Notes: generated from the letters alone by a model not told the origin. A stretch of 64,000 nt of DNA from an uncultured Carboxylicivirga sp. (GCF_963674565.1 NZ_OY771430.1:62001-126000), one strand, 5' to 3'. Shown: positions 18,195-25,587, numbered from the stretch's first letter. Numbers and translations are program-made.

Positions 18195-18253
18195 GTGGTG
18201 TTGTGTTACTCGATGAGGTAGGCATGGCAGAAATTAAGGGCCTCAGGAAGTTC
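18195..18253 (+). repeat. Intergenic repeat, copy B
   Basis: Aligned with copy C, 34 of 54 positions match with one gap. Both begin GTGGTGTYGTGTYACYCG and share ATGRC, TT and TCAGGA blocks. It lies just 3' of the DUF3795-type gene on the minus strand. No clean integron attC end boxes (RYYYAAC...GTTRRRY) were found. Confidence 0.55.
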
Positions 18254-18280
18254 AAACCAGTCGTGCTTGATGTAAGCTTT

Positions 18281-18610
18281 TTACAGTCCTTTCTTATTCA
18301 TTTTTCTTATAAACTCTACTTTTGTGTTTGTTTTTATAAACTCCTGGTTATCTAATAAATCCTGTCCGTACTTTTGCCATATGTCAGCAAATTTTCTATA
18401 TCGGCTGCAAGGGTAAGATTTACATTGATGGCAAAATTCCAATCCCTTCTTTTCTATGCAACAAACATAAATTCCTTTACATTTTCTTGTCTTACAACCT
18501 TTTTCAGCTCTTTCGCAACGATTCTTTTCTCTCGTATAATTCGGACAGCCTCCACAATAAATTCCGCACGGTGGAATAAATCCGTCATTTGGCAAGATTT
18601 TGTTTACCAT
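18281..18610 (-). CDS. Cysteine-rich DUF3795-type protein
   Basis: This is a small cytoplasmic protein of 109 aa with about ten cysteines spaced as in the DUF3795 family: CGIYCGGCPNYT, RCERAEKGCKTRKCKGIYVCC, and EFCHQCKSYPCSRYRKF. The spacing suggests metal (zinc or Fe-S) binding, but the family's biochemical role is not established. It ends soon after the YGQDLLDNQEFIK helix, close to the minimal length for the family. The start lies 9 bases after the stop of the DUF3788-type gene, so the two are co-transcribed. In other genomes these two families also occur near each other, often on mobile or accessory DNA (general knowledge). Confidence 0.78.
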   Translation of the reverse strand: MVNKILPNDGFIPPCGIYCGGCPNYTREKNRCERAEKGCKTRKCKGIYVCCIEKKGLEFCHQCKSYPCSRYRKFADIWQKYGQDLLDNQEFIKTNTKVEFIRKMNKKGL

Positions 18611-18619
18611 CGTTGTAAT

Positions 18620-19054
18620 TTACTTCAAACCTTTCTTATAATTAACAACCTCTTTTAAGTCGTTAATCTGGTTTTGTTGGTCGATATCAATAATCAGAGG
18701 GATTAGTTTTCCAATAGGTGATGCCAGTTCAAATTCCTTTTTTATTTTTTTATCAATATTTAATTCTAAAACCCCTATTCCAGTTTTCTCTGTGAAATAA
18801 AAACCAGTTTTTATATAGTTCTCCCAAACAGAAAGCCAAAGAATAGTTTTTTTCTTATAAACGACTTTACATAACCATGCATTACCATCTTTGTAATATC
18901 GCCATTGAGGTTCCAGACTATATTCATCAGTAAAAATCTTAATTAATTCTTGGTAGATTCTGAAACGTTCTTTACCAAGGGCGTTTTCAAGAACTGTATC
19001 AGTAGGTTCTATGTCTTTGTCACGTAATAATATTGTTTCATTGTTTGATTCCAT
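18620..19054 (-). CDS. DUF3788-type protein, 144 aa
   Basis: This is a soluble cytoplasmic protein resembling the DUF3788 family. After an N-terminal LLRDKDIEPTDTVLENALG it has the characteristic EPQWRYYKDGNAWLCKVVYK, KKTILWLSVWENYIKTGFYF and a closing helix. In E. coli-type relatives this fold is a small alpha/beta domain whose function is unknown. The stop is 9 bases before the DUF3795-type gene. The pair forms one two-gene unit with intergenic repeat copies on both outer sides. Confidence 0.72.
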   Translation of the reverse strand: MESNNETILLRDKDIEPTDTVLENALGKERFRIYQELIKIFTDEYSLEPQWRYYKDGNAWLCKVVYKKKTILWLSVWENYIKTGFYFTEKTGIGVLELNIDKKIKKEFELASPIGKLIPLIIDIDQQNQINDLKEVVNYKKGLK

Positions 19055-19146
19055 AATATCCAGATTTTCATTGTATTCATATTTTACCTATGTTATATCC
19101 AAAATGCAAGGAAACGTTTACTGGCTAAAGTTGTAGTGCAAAACTC

Positions 19147-19206
19147 GTGGTGTCGTGTCACCCGCTAGGGGCACTATGACGGTAGTTTAAAGTGTCAGGA
19201 CGAGCC
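19147..19206 (+). repeat. Intergenic repeat, copy C
   Basis: This is the best-preserved copy with both halves: GTGGTGTCGTGTCACCCG at the left and AAGTGTCAGGACGAGCC at the right. The left half matches copy B; the right half matches copy A. It lies 3' of the small minus-strand membrane protein gene. Flanks CCTATGTTATATCCAAAATG and CATGCTTTATTCCAACG are weakly palindromic with each other, suggesting the whole element may be about 160 bases. Confidence 0.55.
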
Positions 19207-19253
19207 AACCTAGCCATGCTTTATTCCAACGTGTTGAGGTGAGTTTTTTTTAT

Positions 19254-19541
19254 TTATAATTCAACAAGTTTAGGTAAAAAGTAAATGGTTATCACGATAA
19301 TTATTGATATCGAAATAATTATTAAACTTTTAATCAAATTCCGTCGCCTTTCTCTTTTTGTTTTTTCTCGTATTGCTTCTAAGGTTTTGGGGTCAGCTTT
19401 TTTAGTTTCTCTATACTTCCTTGAAAAATTACTTTTCGGTTTTGAAGATTTGAAATGCCTATCATTCAAATCATTTACCATTCTTCGATTTCTATTTTGG
19501 GAATTCATTCCATCCTTTACAAAACCTAATCCTCCAGTCAT
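19254..19541 (-). CDS. Small single-pass membrane protein, 95 aa
   Basis: The function is not recognised. The N-terminal 65 residues are soluble and very basic (MTGGLGFVKDGMNSQNRNRR, KKADPKTLEAIREKTKRERR). A single strongly hydrophobic helix follows (LIKSLIIISISIIIVITIYF, about residues 68-90) and a short tail ends the protein. This is the layout of a tail-anchored inner-membrane protein with a positively charged cytoplasmic arm. The gene starts 37 bases after the serine hydrolase stop, so it may share that transcript. Small proteins of this layout recur in Bacteroidota accessory regions, but no role is known to me. Confidence 0.6.
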   Translation of the reverse strand: MTGGLGFVKDGMNSQNRNRRMVNDLNDRHFKSSKPKSNFSRKYRETKKADPKTLEAIREKTKRERRRNLIKSLIIISISIIIVITIYFLPKLVEL

Positions 19542-19578
19542 TCTTCAGTTTTATTTAAGCTTGTTAACTGTTGCCATC

Positions 19579-21111
19579 TTACAACTTATAAGGCTTTAAT
19601 TCTTCAAAAAAGAAGTCATTATTGGGTACATCAAAATCAAAACCTGTGACTTTTAAATTGTTATCGGTTTTAATTTTAATGGTTCCGAAGCTAAAAGCAT
19701 CTTGCTCATGATCCCAGTGGATTTCCCAAACATCGTAGTGCCAGTAAGTAAGAGTGGCCGAAAGTAGAGGGTGATGTTCAAATTCTAATTTTAAAACTCC
19801 TTCATTTTCGAGTATTGTAATCTTTCCGCATAAGTCTGAATAATAATCTCCAATAAAAGCATCACGAGATATGCTGGGTTCTGTGTTCAAAACTCTGCTT
19901 TCCTTTCGATCGGCAATGCGTGTATCACCAGCACTATACTCATTATGCCTTTTTAATATGTCTGCCGACCAATCCTTTGTATTTACACCTAAAAATTGAT
20001 CGAGTGCATAATAGGTTGCGGCCATTATTGGGCTTTTAAGTCCATTTGTTAAAACAACAATTCCAAGTTTCTCTTCTGGGATTAATGTAATGGCTGTTAT
20101 CATTCCATCATATCCACCTGTGTGACCAACCTTCAGTCTTCCATGGTAATCACTCAATCCCCAGCCTAATCCATAGGCATTAAAATGCATCTCAAAATCA
20201 TTTGGTGAAGTATGATCCACCCTATGGTTGGAATGTGGTGTCCAAACCATGTTTCGGGTTTGTGAGGTTAATAATGTATCTCCATTATTAATGCCATTAT
20301 TCAAATTAAAAATCATCCATTTAGCAATGTCATTAACACTGGAGATAAGTCCGCCTGTTGCAACCACATTATCCCAACTTACCCACTGAATTGGCACGTT
20401 AGTATCATTTTCCAGAGCATGAGGTGTTGCATAGTTGCCTTTTTTATCCAGATCATGGATCGTTGCAATAGTACGGTTCATTCCAAGAGGATTCAGAATT
20501 CGCTCTTTTACGTTCTGGCCCCAGCTTTTACCAGTAATTGTTTCTATTAATTCTCCTGCCGTGATGTACATCAGGTTGGAATATCCGTATCCGGCTCTGA
20601 ACTCATATGCTTGTGGTACATATTGTATGCGTTCAATGATTTCCTTTGTCGACAGATCTGATTTATACCAGATATTATCACCACTGAATGTTCCCAGTCC
20701 AACCCGATGACTAAGAATGTCCCTGATCGTAATGTGTTCACTTACCCATGGATCATACATGCTAAAATAGGGAAGGTACTTTCTTACTTTATCGTTCCAT
20801 TTAAGTTTACCCTCCTGAACAAGCATTCCTATAATGGCAGTAGTAAAAGCCTTGGAGTTGGATGCGATTGCATATAACGTATTCTCATCTGGTTTTTCTT
20901 TCCTTCCTACTTCTTTTGTGCCATAGTTACCTGTAAATATTAACTCACCATCTTTAACTATGCCAATTGAAACTCCGGGAATATCCCATTCCTTAACCAT
21001 TTTTTTGTAATATTTATCGAGTTCAGTTAAGTCAACTTTAGGTTCATTTTGGCTTTGTGCTCCAAACGTTAAAATCAGAAATAAAAAGTTCGCAATCAAA
21101 GTCTTATTCAT
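19579..21111 (-). CDS. Serine hydrolase, class C beta-lactamase fold, secreted
   Basis: This is an exported penicillin-binding-protein-like hydrolase; the substrate may be peptidoglycan peptides or esters rather than beta-lactams. A signal peptide (MNKTLIANFLFLILTFGAQS) is followed by the beta-lactamase domain. That domain has the nucleophile motif ASNSKAF (S-x-x-K), YGYSN (Y-x-N) and KVGHTGGYDG (H-T-G in place of K-T-G), then FLGVNTKDW and a C-terminal DUF3471-like beta-domain that starts near AFIGDYYSDLCGKI. The ATG at 21111 is preferred over a TTG at 21117. The length of 510 aa suits this two-domain architecture. It is probably periplasmic. A resistance function should not be assumed. Confidence 0.88.
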   Translation of the reverse strand: MNKTLIANFLFLILTFGAQSQNEPKVDLTELDKYYKKMVKEWDIPGVSIGIVKDGELIFTGNYGTKEVGRKEKPDENTLYAIASNSKAFTTAIIGMLVQEGKLKWNDKVRKYLPYFSMYDPWVSEHITIRDILSHRVGLGTFSGDNIWYKSDLSTKEIIERIQYVPQAYEFRAGYGYSNLMYITAGELIETITGKSWGQNVKERILNPLGMNRTIATIHDLDKKGNYATPHALENDTNVPIQWVSWDNVVATGGLISSVNDIAKWMIFNLNNGINNGDTLLTSQTRNMVWTPHSNHRVDHTSPNDFEMHFNAYGLGWGLSDYHGRLKVGHTGGYDGMITAITLIPEEKLGIVVLTNGLKSPIMAATYYALDQFLGVNTKDWSADILKRHNEYSAGDTRIADRKESRVLNTEPSISRDAFIGDYYSDLCGKITILENEGVLKLEFEHHPLLSATLTYWHYDVWEIHWDHEQDAFSFGTIKIKTDNNLKVTGFDFDVPNNDFFFEELKPYKL

Positions 21112-21243
21112 AATCAAAGATTTGTATCAGTTAATAAGAAGTAATGCTGAAAGCAATGTTTAAATAAAGGTTTTGTTAAATATAGCTAACCTGTTTATAT
21201 ATTGCAAGAATCTATTTTATAGACTTAATATGATGAATTTTAA

Positions 21244-21275
21244 TAAAAAAAATCCGCATCAAATTTGAGGCGGAT
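21244..21275 (-). terminator. Terminator of the aromatic operon (after tyrA)
   Basis: On the minus strand ATCCGC/GCGGAT (21252-21257 with 21270-21275) encloses a further TCAAA/TTTGA pairing. It is followed by eight T residues (the A-run at 21244-21251 on the plus strand). It lies 25 bases after the tyrA stop. Confidence 0.85.
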
Positions 21276-21299
21276 AGGAGTTAATATTGTAGAAAAGAA

Positions 21300-22073
21300 T
21301 TATTCAATATTCTTTCGTACCATGTTCAGAAAATCCTGCAACCCTTCTGTATCTTTCTTCTCAATTAATCCAAGCAAATGTTTTAACTGATAGCGAATAT
21401 TCTCGACCTGTTGGTAGGTATATGGGTTAAAAAGAATTTCGGTCAGCAGGTAGTCTTCTTCCGACATCAAGCCTTTGGCAATATTCATGTGCTTGCTGAA
21501 AGTTGTTCCGGGTGCTTTCTGATGTTTCATGCAGGCACCGAATACCAGCGAAGAAGCAAACGGAATAGACAACGAGTAAGCAATGGTTTCGTCATGTCCG
21601 TCGAAACTATATTCATGAATGTTCAGATTCAGTGAGCTGAAGAAGTCTTTAAAGAAAGTTTTGCCCAAATGGTCGCCTTGAGTAATGATGATCGCATGAT
21701 GCATGCCTAAATCCTTCAGGTTGGCAAAAGTAGGACCAAACATTGGGTGAGTGGAAACATAGCGGTAACCACTTTTCTCATAAAATTCCTGTAAGCCTGT
21801 TTTTACTGATGAAATATCTGATAGTATGCAATTTTTGGGTACAAAAGGCAATACTTCTTCAAAAGCAGGTAAAGTATATTTTAGTGTTACGGCATTGATC
21901 AGAATCTCAGGAGCAAATTCGGTGATCTCCTCAAATTTAGTGAGCCTTTGTGTATTAAATACATAGCGAAGCTTGCTCATATCACGGTCAAAAATAGCTA
22001 CTTCGTGATCGAGACAAAGGGCATCGGTTAACCAGGTACCCATTTTTCCTGCTCCAAGAATACAGATTTTCAT
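21300..22073 (-). CDS. tyrA: Prephenate dehydrogenase (tyrosine branch)
   Basis: This enzyme oxidatively decarboxylates prephenate to 4-hydroxyphenylpyruvate, the tyrosine precursor. The N-terminal Rossmann fold has MKICILGAGKMGTWL (G-x-G-x-x-G). It also has the ILSDISSVKTG and THPMFGPTFANL motifs of TyrA, and a helical dimerisation domain beyond about residue 165. At 257 aa it is a short, stand-alone TyrA without fused mutase or ACT domain, which agrees with the mutase being fused to DAHP synthase next door. It is the last gene of the aromatic operon. A hairpin at 22193-22214 in the 153-base gap upstream may reduce read-through. Confidence 0.92.
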   Translation of the reverse strand: MKICILGAGKMGTWLTDALCLDHEVAIFDRDMSKLRYVFNTQRLTKFEEITEFAPEILINAVTLKYTLPAFEEVLPFVPKNCILSDISSVKTGLQEFYEKSGYRYVSTHPMFGPTFANLKDLGMHHAIIITQGDHLGKTFFKDFFSSLNLNIHEYSFDGHDETIAYSLSIPFASSLVFGACMKHQKAPGTTFSKHMNIAKGLMSEEDYLLTEILFNPYTYQQVENIRYQLKHLLGLIEKKDTEGLQDFLNMVRKNIE

Positions 22074-22192
22074 AGTGTAATATTAGATCGTTAGATAGTA
22101 GTCAGTGGTCAGAAGATTTGTTATTGCGAATTGATTTTACGCACGGCCTTTTTACTGACTTTAAAATTAAACGAACGTTGAATAAAAAGAAT

Positions 22193-22214
22193 GGAGTAGT
22201 TTTTACACTACTCC
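22193..22214 (-). terminator. Hairpin between the DAHP synthase gene and tyrA
   Basis: GGAGTAGT (22193-22200) and ACTACTCC (22207-22214) form a perfect 8-bp stem. On the minus strand it is followed, after ATTC, by a short T-run (22183-22189). It could be a partial terminator that lowers tyrA relative to the upstream genes, or an mRNA end-protecting stem. Confidence 0.5.
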
Positions 22215-22226
22215 AGCCTGTTTGAT

Positions 22227-23324
22227 TTATTTTTTCGCCAATTCTTTATTCATAATAATATTCTGACGATTGATTGACTCTTCGTGAATGTGTTCAAATA
22301 CTTTCACCACAAATTCAGGATTCAGGTTATTGTCTGCAGCCTGGTCGCGACGTTTATTCATAATCTCATCGTAACGACGAGTTTGAAGAATCGTAATGTT
22401 GTTATCGTATTTGTATTTACCAATCGATTCAGAAATCTTCATTCGTGAGCTTAATGTCTCCAGTAATTGCTGGTCGAGTAAGTCAATTTTCTTACGCAAT
22501 TCATCCAGCGTTACACGAGGTTTTTCACCAATGGCCGATTGACGAACTACCAGATCAGTCATGATTTGCTTCAAATGATCAGGTGTTACCTGCTGGCTGG
22601 CATCACTCCATGCTTTCTCAGGACAGATATGCGATTCGATAATCAAACCGTCGAAGTTAAGGTCCATAGCCTCCTGCGATACTTCAGCAATCATACCACT
22701 CTTACCAGATATGTGGCTGGGGTCAGTAATAATAGGTAGTTCAGGAATACGACGACGTAACTCAATAGGAATCTGCCACTCAGGGGTGTTACGGTATTTT
22801 GTTTTATCGTATGTGCTGAATCCACGGTGAATTGCACCCAGACGCTTAATTCCGGCCTGATTAATACGTTCCAAGGCTCCAATCCATAATTCTAAATCAG
22901 GATTCACAGGGTTTTTTACCAATACCGGAATATCCACACCGGCTAATGCATCTGCTACTTCCTGCACCGCAAAAGGGTTGGCTGTTGTACGGGCACCTAC
23001 CCAAAGCATATCCACCCCAAATTTCAAAGCTTCGTAAACATGGTGTCCGGTTGCTACCTCAATGCTCACAAACATTCCAGTTTCTTCTTTTACCTTCTTC
23101 AACCAGGGCAAACCAACGGTTCCAACACCTTCAAAAGCACCCGGACGAGTACGTGGTTTCCATATTCCTGCGCGGAATATTTTTACTCCTTGAGCTGCTA
23201 ATTGTTTGGCTGTGCTCAGCACTTGATCTTCTGTTTCGGCACTACATGGTCCGGCAATTAAAATAGGACGCTCCAGTTTAACACCTGGTAATTCCAATGG
23301 TAGTAAATCCAGTTTATTTTCCAT
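22227..23324 (-). CDS. Bifunctional DAHP synthase / chorismate mutase
   Basis: The enzyme catalyses the first shikimate-pathway step (PEP plus erythrose 4-phosphate) and, through its second domain, chorismate to prephenate. The N-terminal 265 residues are a type I-beta (KDO8P-synthase-like) barrel: RPILIAGPCSAETEDQV, KIFRAGIWKPRTRPGAFEG, LWVGARTTANPF, PVLVKNPVNPD, GAIHRGFS and ITDPSHISGKSG. The C-terminal 90 residues are an AroQ-type mutase (LDELRKKIDLLDQQLLETLS, then SRMKISESIGKYK). This order, with the mutase at the C-terminus, is the arrangement known from Bacteroidota. The start ATG 23324 is preferred because the longer frame to 23390 would run into the upstream aminotransferase gene. The spacer to that gene is 2 bases. 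Confidence 0.94.
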   Translation of the reverse strand: MENKLDLLPLELPGVKLERPILIAGPCSAETEDQVLSTAKQLAAQGVKIFRAGIWKPRTRPGAFEGVGTVGLPWLKKVKEETGMFVSIEVATGHHVYEALKFGVDMLWVGARTTANPFAVQEVADALAGVDIPVLVKNPVNPDLELWIGALERINQAGIKRLGAIHRGFSTYDKTKYRNTPEWQIPIELRRRIPELPIITDPSHISGKSGMIAEVSQEAMDLNFDGLIIESHICPEKAWSDASQQVTPDHLKQIMTDLVVRQSAIGEKPRVTLDELRKKIDLLDQQLLETLSSRMKISESIGKYKYDNNITILQTRRYDEIMNKRRDQAADNNLNPEFVVKVFEHIHEESINRQNIIMNKELAKK

Positions 23325-23326
23325 GG

Positions 23327-24496
23327 TTATTGTTTTATGATTTTTTCTATTCTTTGTTTTGCTTCTTTTAATACTTCTTGCTTGGTGCAAAGGCTGATTC
23401 GAATGTATCGGTTACCAATCTCACCAAATATCAGACCCGGAGTAATAAAAACATCTACTCCGTAAAGGATCTTATCCGATAGTTCGCCACTATCTTTGTA
23501 TTTCTCAGGAATGCGAGCCCAAACAAACATACCTGTTTGATTAGTGTCGTAGGTGCATTCCAGAATGTCCATTATTTCCTGAACCAGTACCCTGCGTTGT
23601 TTATATTCTTCGTTTACTTTTTGATACCAGTTACTATCAAGTTCCAAAGCTTTAACAGCTGCCAGCTGAAGAGGTTTAAACATTCCCGAATCCATATTAC
23701 TTTTCACTCTTAAAATATATTGAATGAAAGTTGGATTAGAGAAAACAGCCCCTACACGCCATCCTGCCATGTTATGCGATTTACTAAGTGAGTTAAGCTC
23801 AATGGCAATGTCTTTGGCACCATCGATGGATAATATACTCTGAGGTGAATCATTCAGGATAAAGCTGTATGGGTTATCGTTACAGATAACAATGTTATGC
23901 TTCTTTCCAAAGGCAATTACTTTCTTGAAAAAGTCAGTATTGGCATTGGCCCCCGTAGGCATATTCGGATAGTTAATCCACATCAGCTTAACATTGCTTA
24001 AGTCCAGTTTTTCAAGCTCATCCAGGTTGGGTAACCAGCCTTTGTTTTCATCCAGATCATACGGAATTAAAGTTGCCTGGGCAATTTTACTGGCCGAAGC
24101 ATAGGTTGGATATCCCGGATTGGGAACCAACACTCCGTCGCCCGGATTAAGGAAGGCAAGTGTAATGTGCATAATGCCTTCTTTCGATCCCATTAATGGT
24201 AGTATTTCAGTAGCGGCATCCACCTTTACACTGTAATATCTTTCGTACCAGTTACTGAAAGCCTCACGCAGCTCGGGTATACCTACATAACTTTGATAGC
24301 CATGATTGGTAGGTACTTTGCTTTGTTCAGAAATCTCTTCAATAACTGAAGGAGCAGGAGCCATATCAGGGTTTCCGATTCCCAGATTAATGATTGGCTT
24401 GCCTTCTTTTCTTAATTTGTCAAGCTCTTTTAGTTTGATAGAGAAGTAGTATTCTTCTACCTGATTGATTCTATCAGCTGGTTGTATATTATTCAT
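23327..24496 (-). CDS. Class I/II aminotransferase (aromatic branch)
   Basis: This PLP enzyme resembles LL-diaminopimelate and aspartate aminotransferases. In this operon it most likely transaminates prephenate or aryl-pyruvates to complete Phe/Tyr synthesis (inference from context). Visible features are the substrate loop NLGIGNPDMAPAPS, NPGYPTYAS, WINYPNMPTGA (Asn and Pro of the PLP site), NDNPYSF (Asp/Tyr) and SLSKSHNMAGWRVG, with the PLP Schiff-base Lys in SKSHN. It ends with RYIRISLC, whose Arg binds the substrate carboxylate. The length of 389 aa is typical. It overlaps pheA by 8 bases and is 2 bases from the DAHP synthase gene. Confidence 0.9.
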   Translation of the reverse strand: MNNIQPADRINQVEEYYFSIKLKELDKLRKEGKPIINLGIGNPDMAPAPSVIEEISEQSKVPTNHGYQSYVGIPELREAFSNWYERYYSVKVDAATEILPLMGSKEGIMHITLAFLNPGDGVLVPNPGYPTYASASKIAQATLIPYDLDENKGWLPNLDELEKLDLSNVKLMWINYPNMPTGANANTDFFKKVIAFGKKHNIVICNDNPYSFILNDSPQSILSIDGAKDIAIELNSLSKSHNMAGWRVGAVFSNPTFIQYILRVKSNMDSGMFKPLQLAAVKALELDSNWYQKVNEEYKQRRVLVQEIMDILECTYDTNQTGMFVWARIPEKYKDSGELSDKILYGVDVFITPGLIFGEIGNRYIRISLCTKQEVLKEAKQRIEKIIKQ

Positions 24497-25388
24497 GGTT
24501 GGCTGTTTCTACTGTATTACCATTTTGAATAGGGTATGATTGTTTGCCTTGTTCATATTCACCCAGAATCTTTAGTTTTTTGCACAAAGGTCGTATAGCA
24601 TCCAACGATTGTAAATAGCGTTTGTAATCATTGAATGTAACATCAACATAAAATAAATACTCCCATTCCTGTCCAACGATAGGTAAAGATTGTATTTTGG
24701 TTAAGTTGATGTTATAAAAACTTAGAACAGTCAGTACTTTCGATAAACTGCCTTCGTCGTGTGGTAATGAAAAAACCAATGATGCTTTATTGATTCTGTT
24801 TTGTGCCAAAAGTTCATCAGTTTCAGTCAATGCTCTGTCGGTAATAACTAAAAAGCGAGTGTAATTGCGCTTATTTGTTTCAATGCCACTGGCAATAATG
24901 TTTAGATTGTACATACTTGCAGCCAATTCAGAAGCAATAGCAGCAATACCTGTTATCTTCTCTTCCGAAATACGCTTGGCACTCAAGGCTGTATCTTCCG
25001 ATTCAATTAATTTAATATGAGGGTATGCTTTAAAGAACTCCTCACACTGCGCTAGTGCCATAGGGTGAGAATGTACCTCGTGGATATCTTCAATGCTTTG
25101 CCCTGGTAAGGCCATTAACTGATGTTTGATACGCAATTTGTATTCACCAATAATTAGCAGATCACTGTCTTTAAGCATGGTGTAGTTAGGTAATAAACTA
25201 CCTACCAACGTATTTTCAATAGCAATAATTCCATAAATCGACCGATCTTCTTTTAAAGTCTGAAACAAGTCGGGAAAGGTAAGGCAGGGTATCACTTCTA
25301 ATTTATCATCCTCGAAGTATGCTTTTGCGGCAATCTCATGGTTTGCCCCCGGCCATCCCTGTATTGCTATTTTTTTCTTTTGTTTCAT
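24489..25388 (-). CDS. pheA: Prephenate dehydratase
   Basis: This enzyme converts prephenate to phenylpyruvate and is feedback-regulated by phenylalanine. The catalytic domain (about residues 5-185) shows IAIQGWPGANHEIAAKAYF, GIIAIENTLVGSLLPNYTML, VHSHPMALAQCEEFF and the active-site stretch NKRNYTRFLVI (canonical T-R-F). An ACT domain follows (about 200-280: KASLVFSLPHDEGSLSKVLT, then LTKIQSLPIVGQEWEYLFYV), with the ESRP-type effector loop represented by IQSLP. At 299 aa it is a mono-functional PheA with no fused mutase. It is the first structural gene of the operon. Its ATG lies 20 bases after the attenuator terminator described separately. Confidence 0.94.
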   Translation of the reverse strand: MKQKKKIAIQGWPGANHEIAAKAYFEDDKLEVIPCLTFPDLFQTLKEDRSIYGIIAIENTLVGSLLPNYTMLKDSDLLIIGEYKLRIKHQLMALPGQSIEDIHEVHSHPMALAQCEEFFKAYPHIKLIESEDTALSAKRISEEKITGIAAIASELAASMYNLNIIASGIETNKRNYTRFLVITDRALTETDELLAQNRINKASLVFSLPHDEGSLSKVLTVLSFYNINLTKIQSLPIVGQEWEYLFYVDVTFNDYKRYLQSLDAIRPLCKKLKILGEYEQGKQSYPIQNGNTVETANHE

Positions 25389-25408
25389 TGTGTTTAAGTC
25401 AGTATATG

Positions 25409-25435
25409 AAAAAACCCGCCTTGCGAGGCGGGTTT
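25409..25435 (-). terminator. Attenuator terminator in the pheA leader
   Basis: On the minus strand AAACCCGCCT pairs with AGGCGGGTTT (25412-25421 with 25426-25435) across a CGCA tetraloop and runs directly into six T residues. It lies between the leader-peptide stop (25462) and the pheA ATG (25388). Its 5' strand (25425-25432) can alternatively pair with the leader segment 25472-25479, as in classical attenuators. Confidence 0.9.
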
Positions 25436-25461
25436 CTATATATTTTACTATTCTGAATGTC

Positions 25462-25533
25462 TTATAGCGTGCCCACCTCTTTTAGTCTGCTAAAAAAGAA
25501 ATAATAAAAGCTATAAAAAAAGTTGTGAGCCAT
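25462..25533 (-). CDS. Phe/Tyr-rich leader peptide of the pheA operon (23 aa)
   Basis: This short gene has a complete ATG-to-TAA frame of 23 codons. Residues 5-14 read FFYSFYYFFF, so nine of the ten encode Phe (six) or Tyr (three). It sits between a consensus promoter and an intrinsic terminator, directly upstream of the Phe/Tyr biosynthetic operon, which is the arrangement of the enterobacterial pheL leader. Its final codons (Lys-Glu-Val-Gly) contain GAGGTGGG (25472-25479), complementary over 8 bp to the terminator's 5' arm. The peptide is expected to act in cis as a ribosome-stalling sensor of charged tRNA-Phe and tRNA-Tyr and to have no function of its own (inference). Confidence 0.85.
   Translation of the reverse strand: MAHNFFYSFYYFFFSRLKEVGTL
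25472..25479 (-). promoter_or_regulatory. Antiterminator segment of the pheA attenuator
   Basis: GAGGTGGG on the minus strand (25479 to 25472) can pair with CCCGCCTC (25432 to 25425): seven Watson-Crick pairs and one G-U. Using it would destroy the terminator stem. The overlapping GTGGGC (25476 to 25471) can also pair with GCTCAC (25530 to 25525), a possible protector stem that would free the terminator when the leader is not translated. Confidence 0.75.
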
Positions 25534-25556
25534 TGTTCTCTGTTTTTTTTGTGCTA

Positions 25557-25587
25557 CAAATGTAGAGAATAAATTTAGATTACCAAA
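25557..25587 (-). promoter_or_regulatory. Promoter of the pheA operon
   Basis: This is an exact Bacteroidota vegetative promoter on the minus strand: TTTG (25587 to 25584), a 19-base spacer, then TACATTTG (25564 to 25557) matching TAnnTTTG. Transcription should start near 25550, some 17 bases before the leader peptide ATG. Confidence 0.85.

Noticed and set aside
16963..19206. Calling the three intergenic repeats bona fide integron attC sites
   Set aside because: I could not place convincing RYYYAAC and GTTRRRY end boxes with the right spacing, and no integrase gene is present. Kept only as a repeat family of uncertain type.
19579..21111. An AmpC-type antibiotic-resistance beta-lactamase
   Set aside because: The KTG motif is HTG and a DUF3471-like C-terminal domain is present, which points to the broader serine hydrolase/esterase group; no evidence for beta-lactam hydrolysis.
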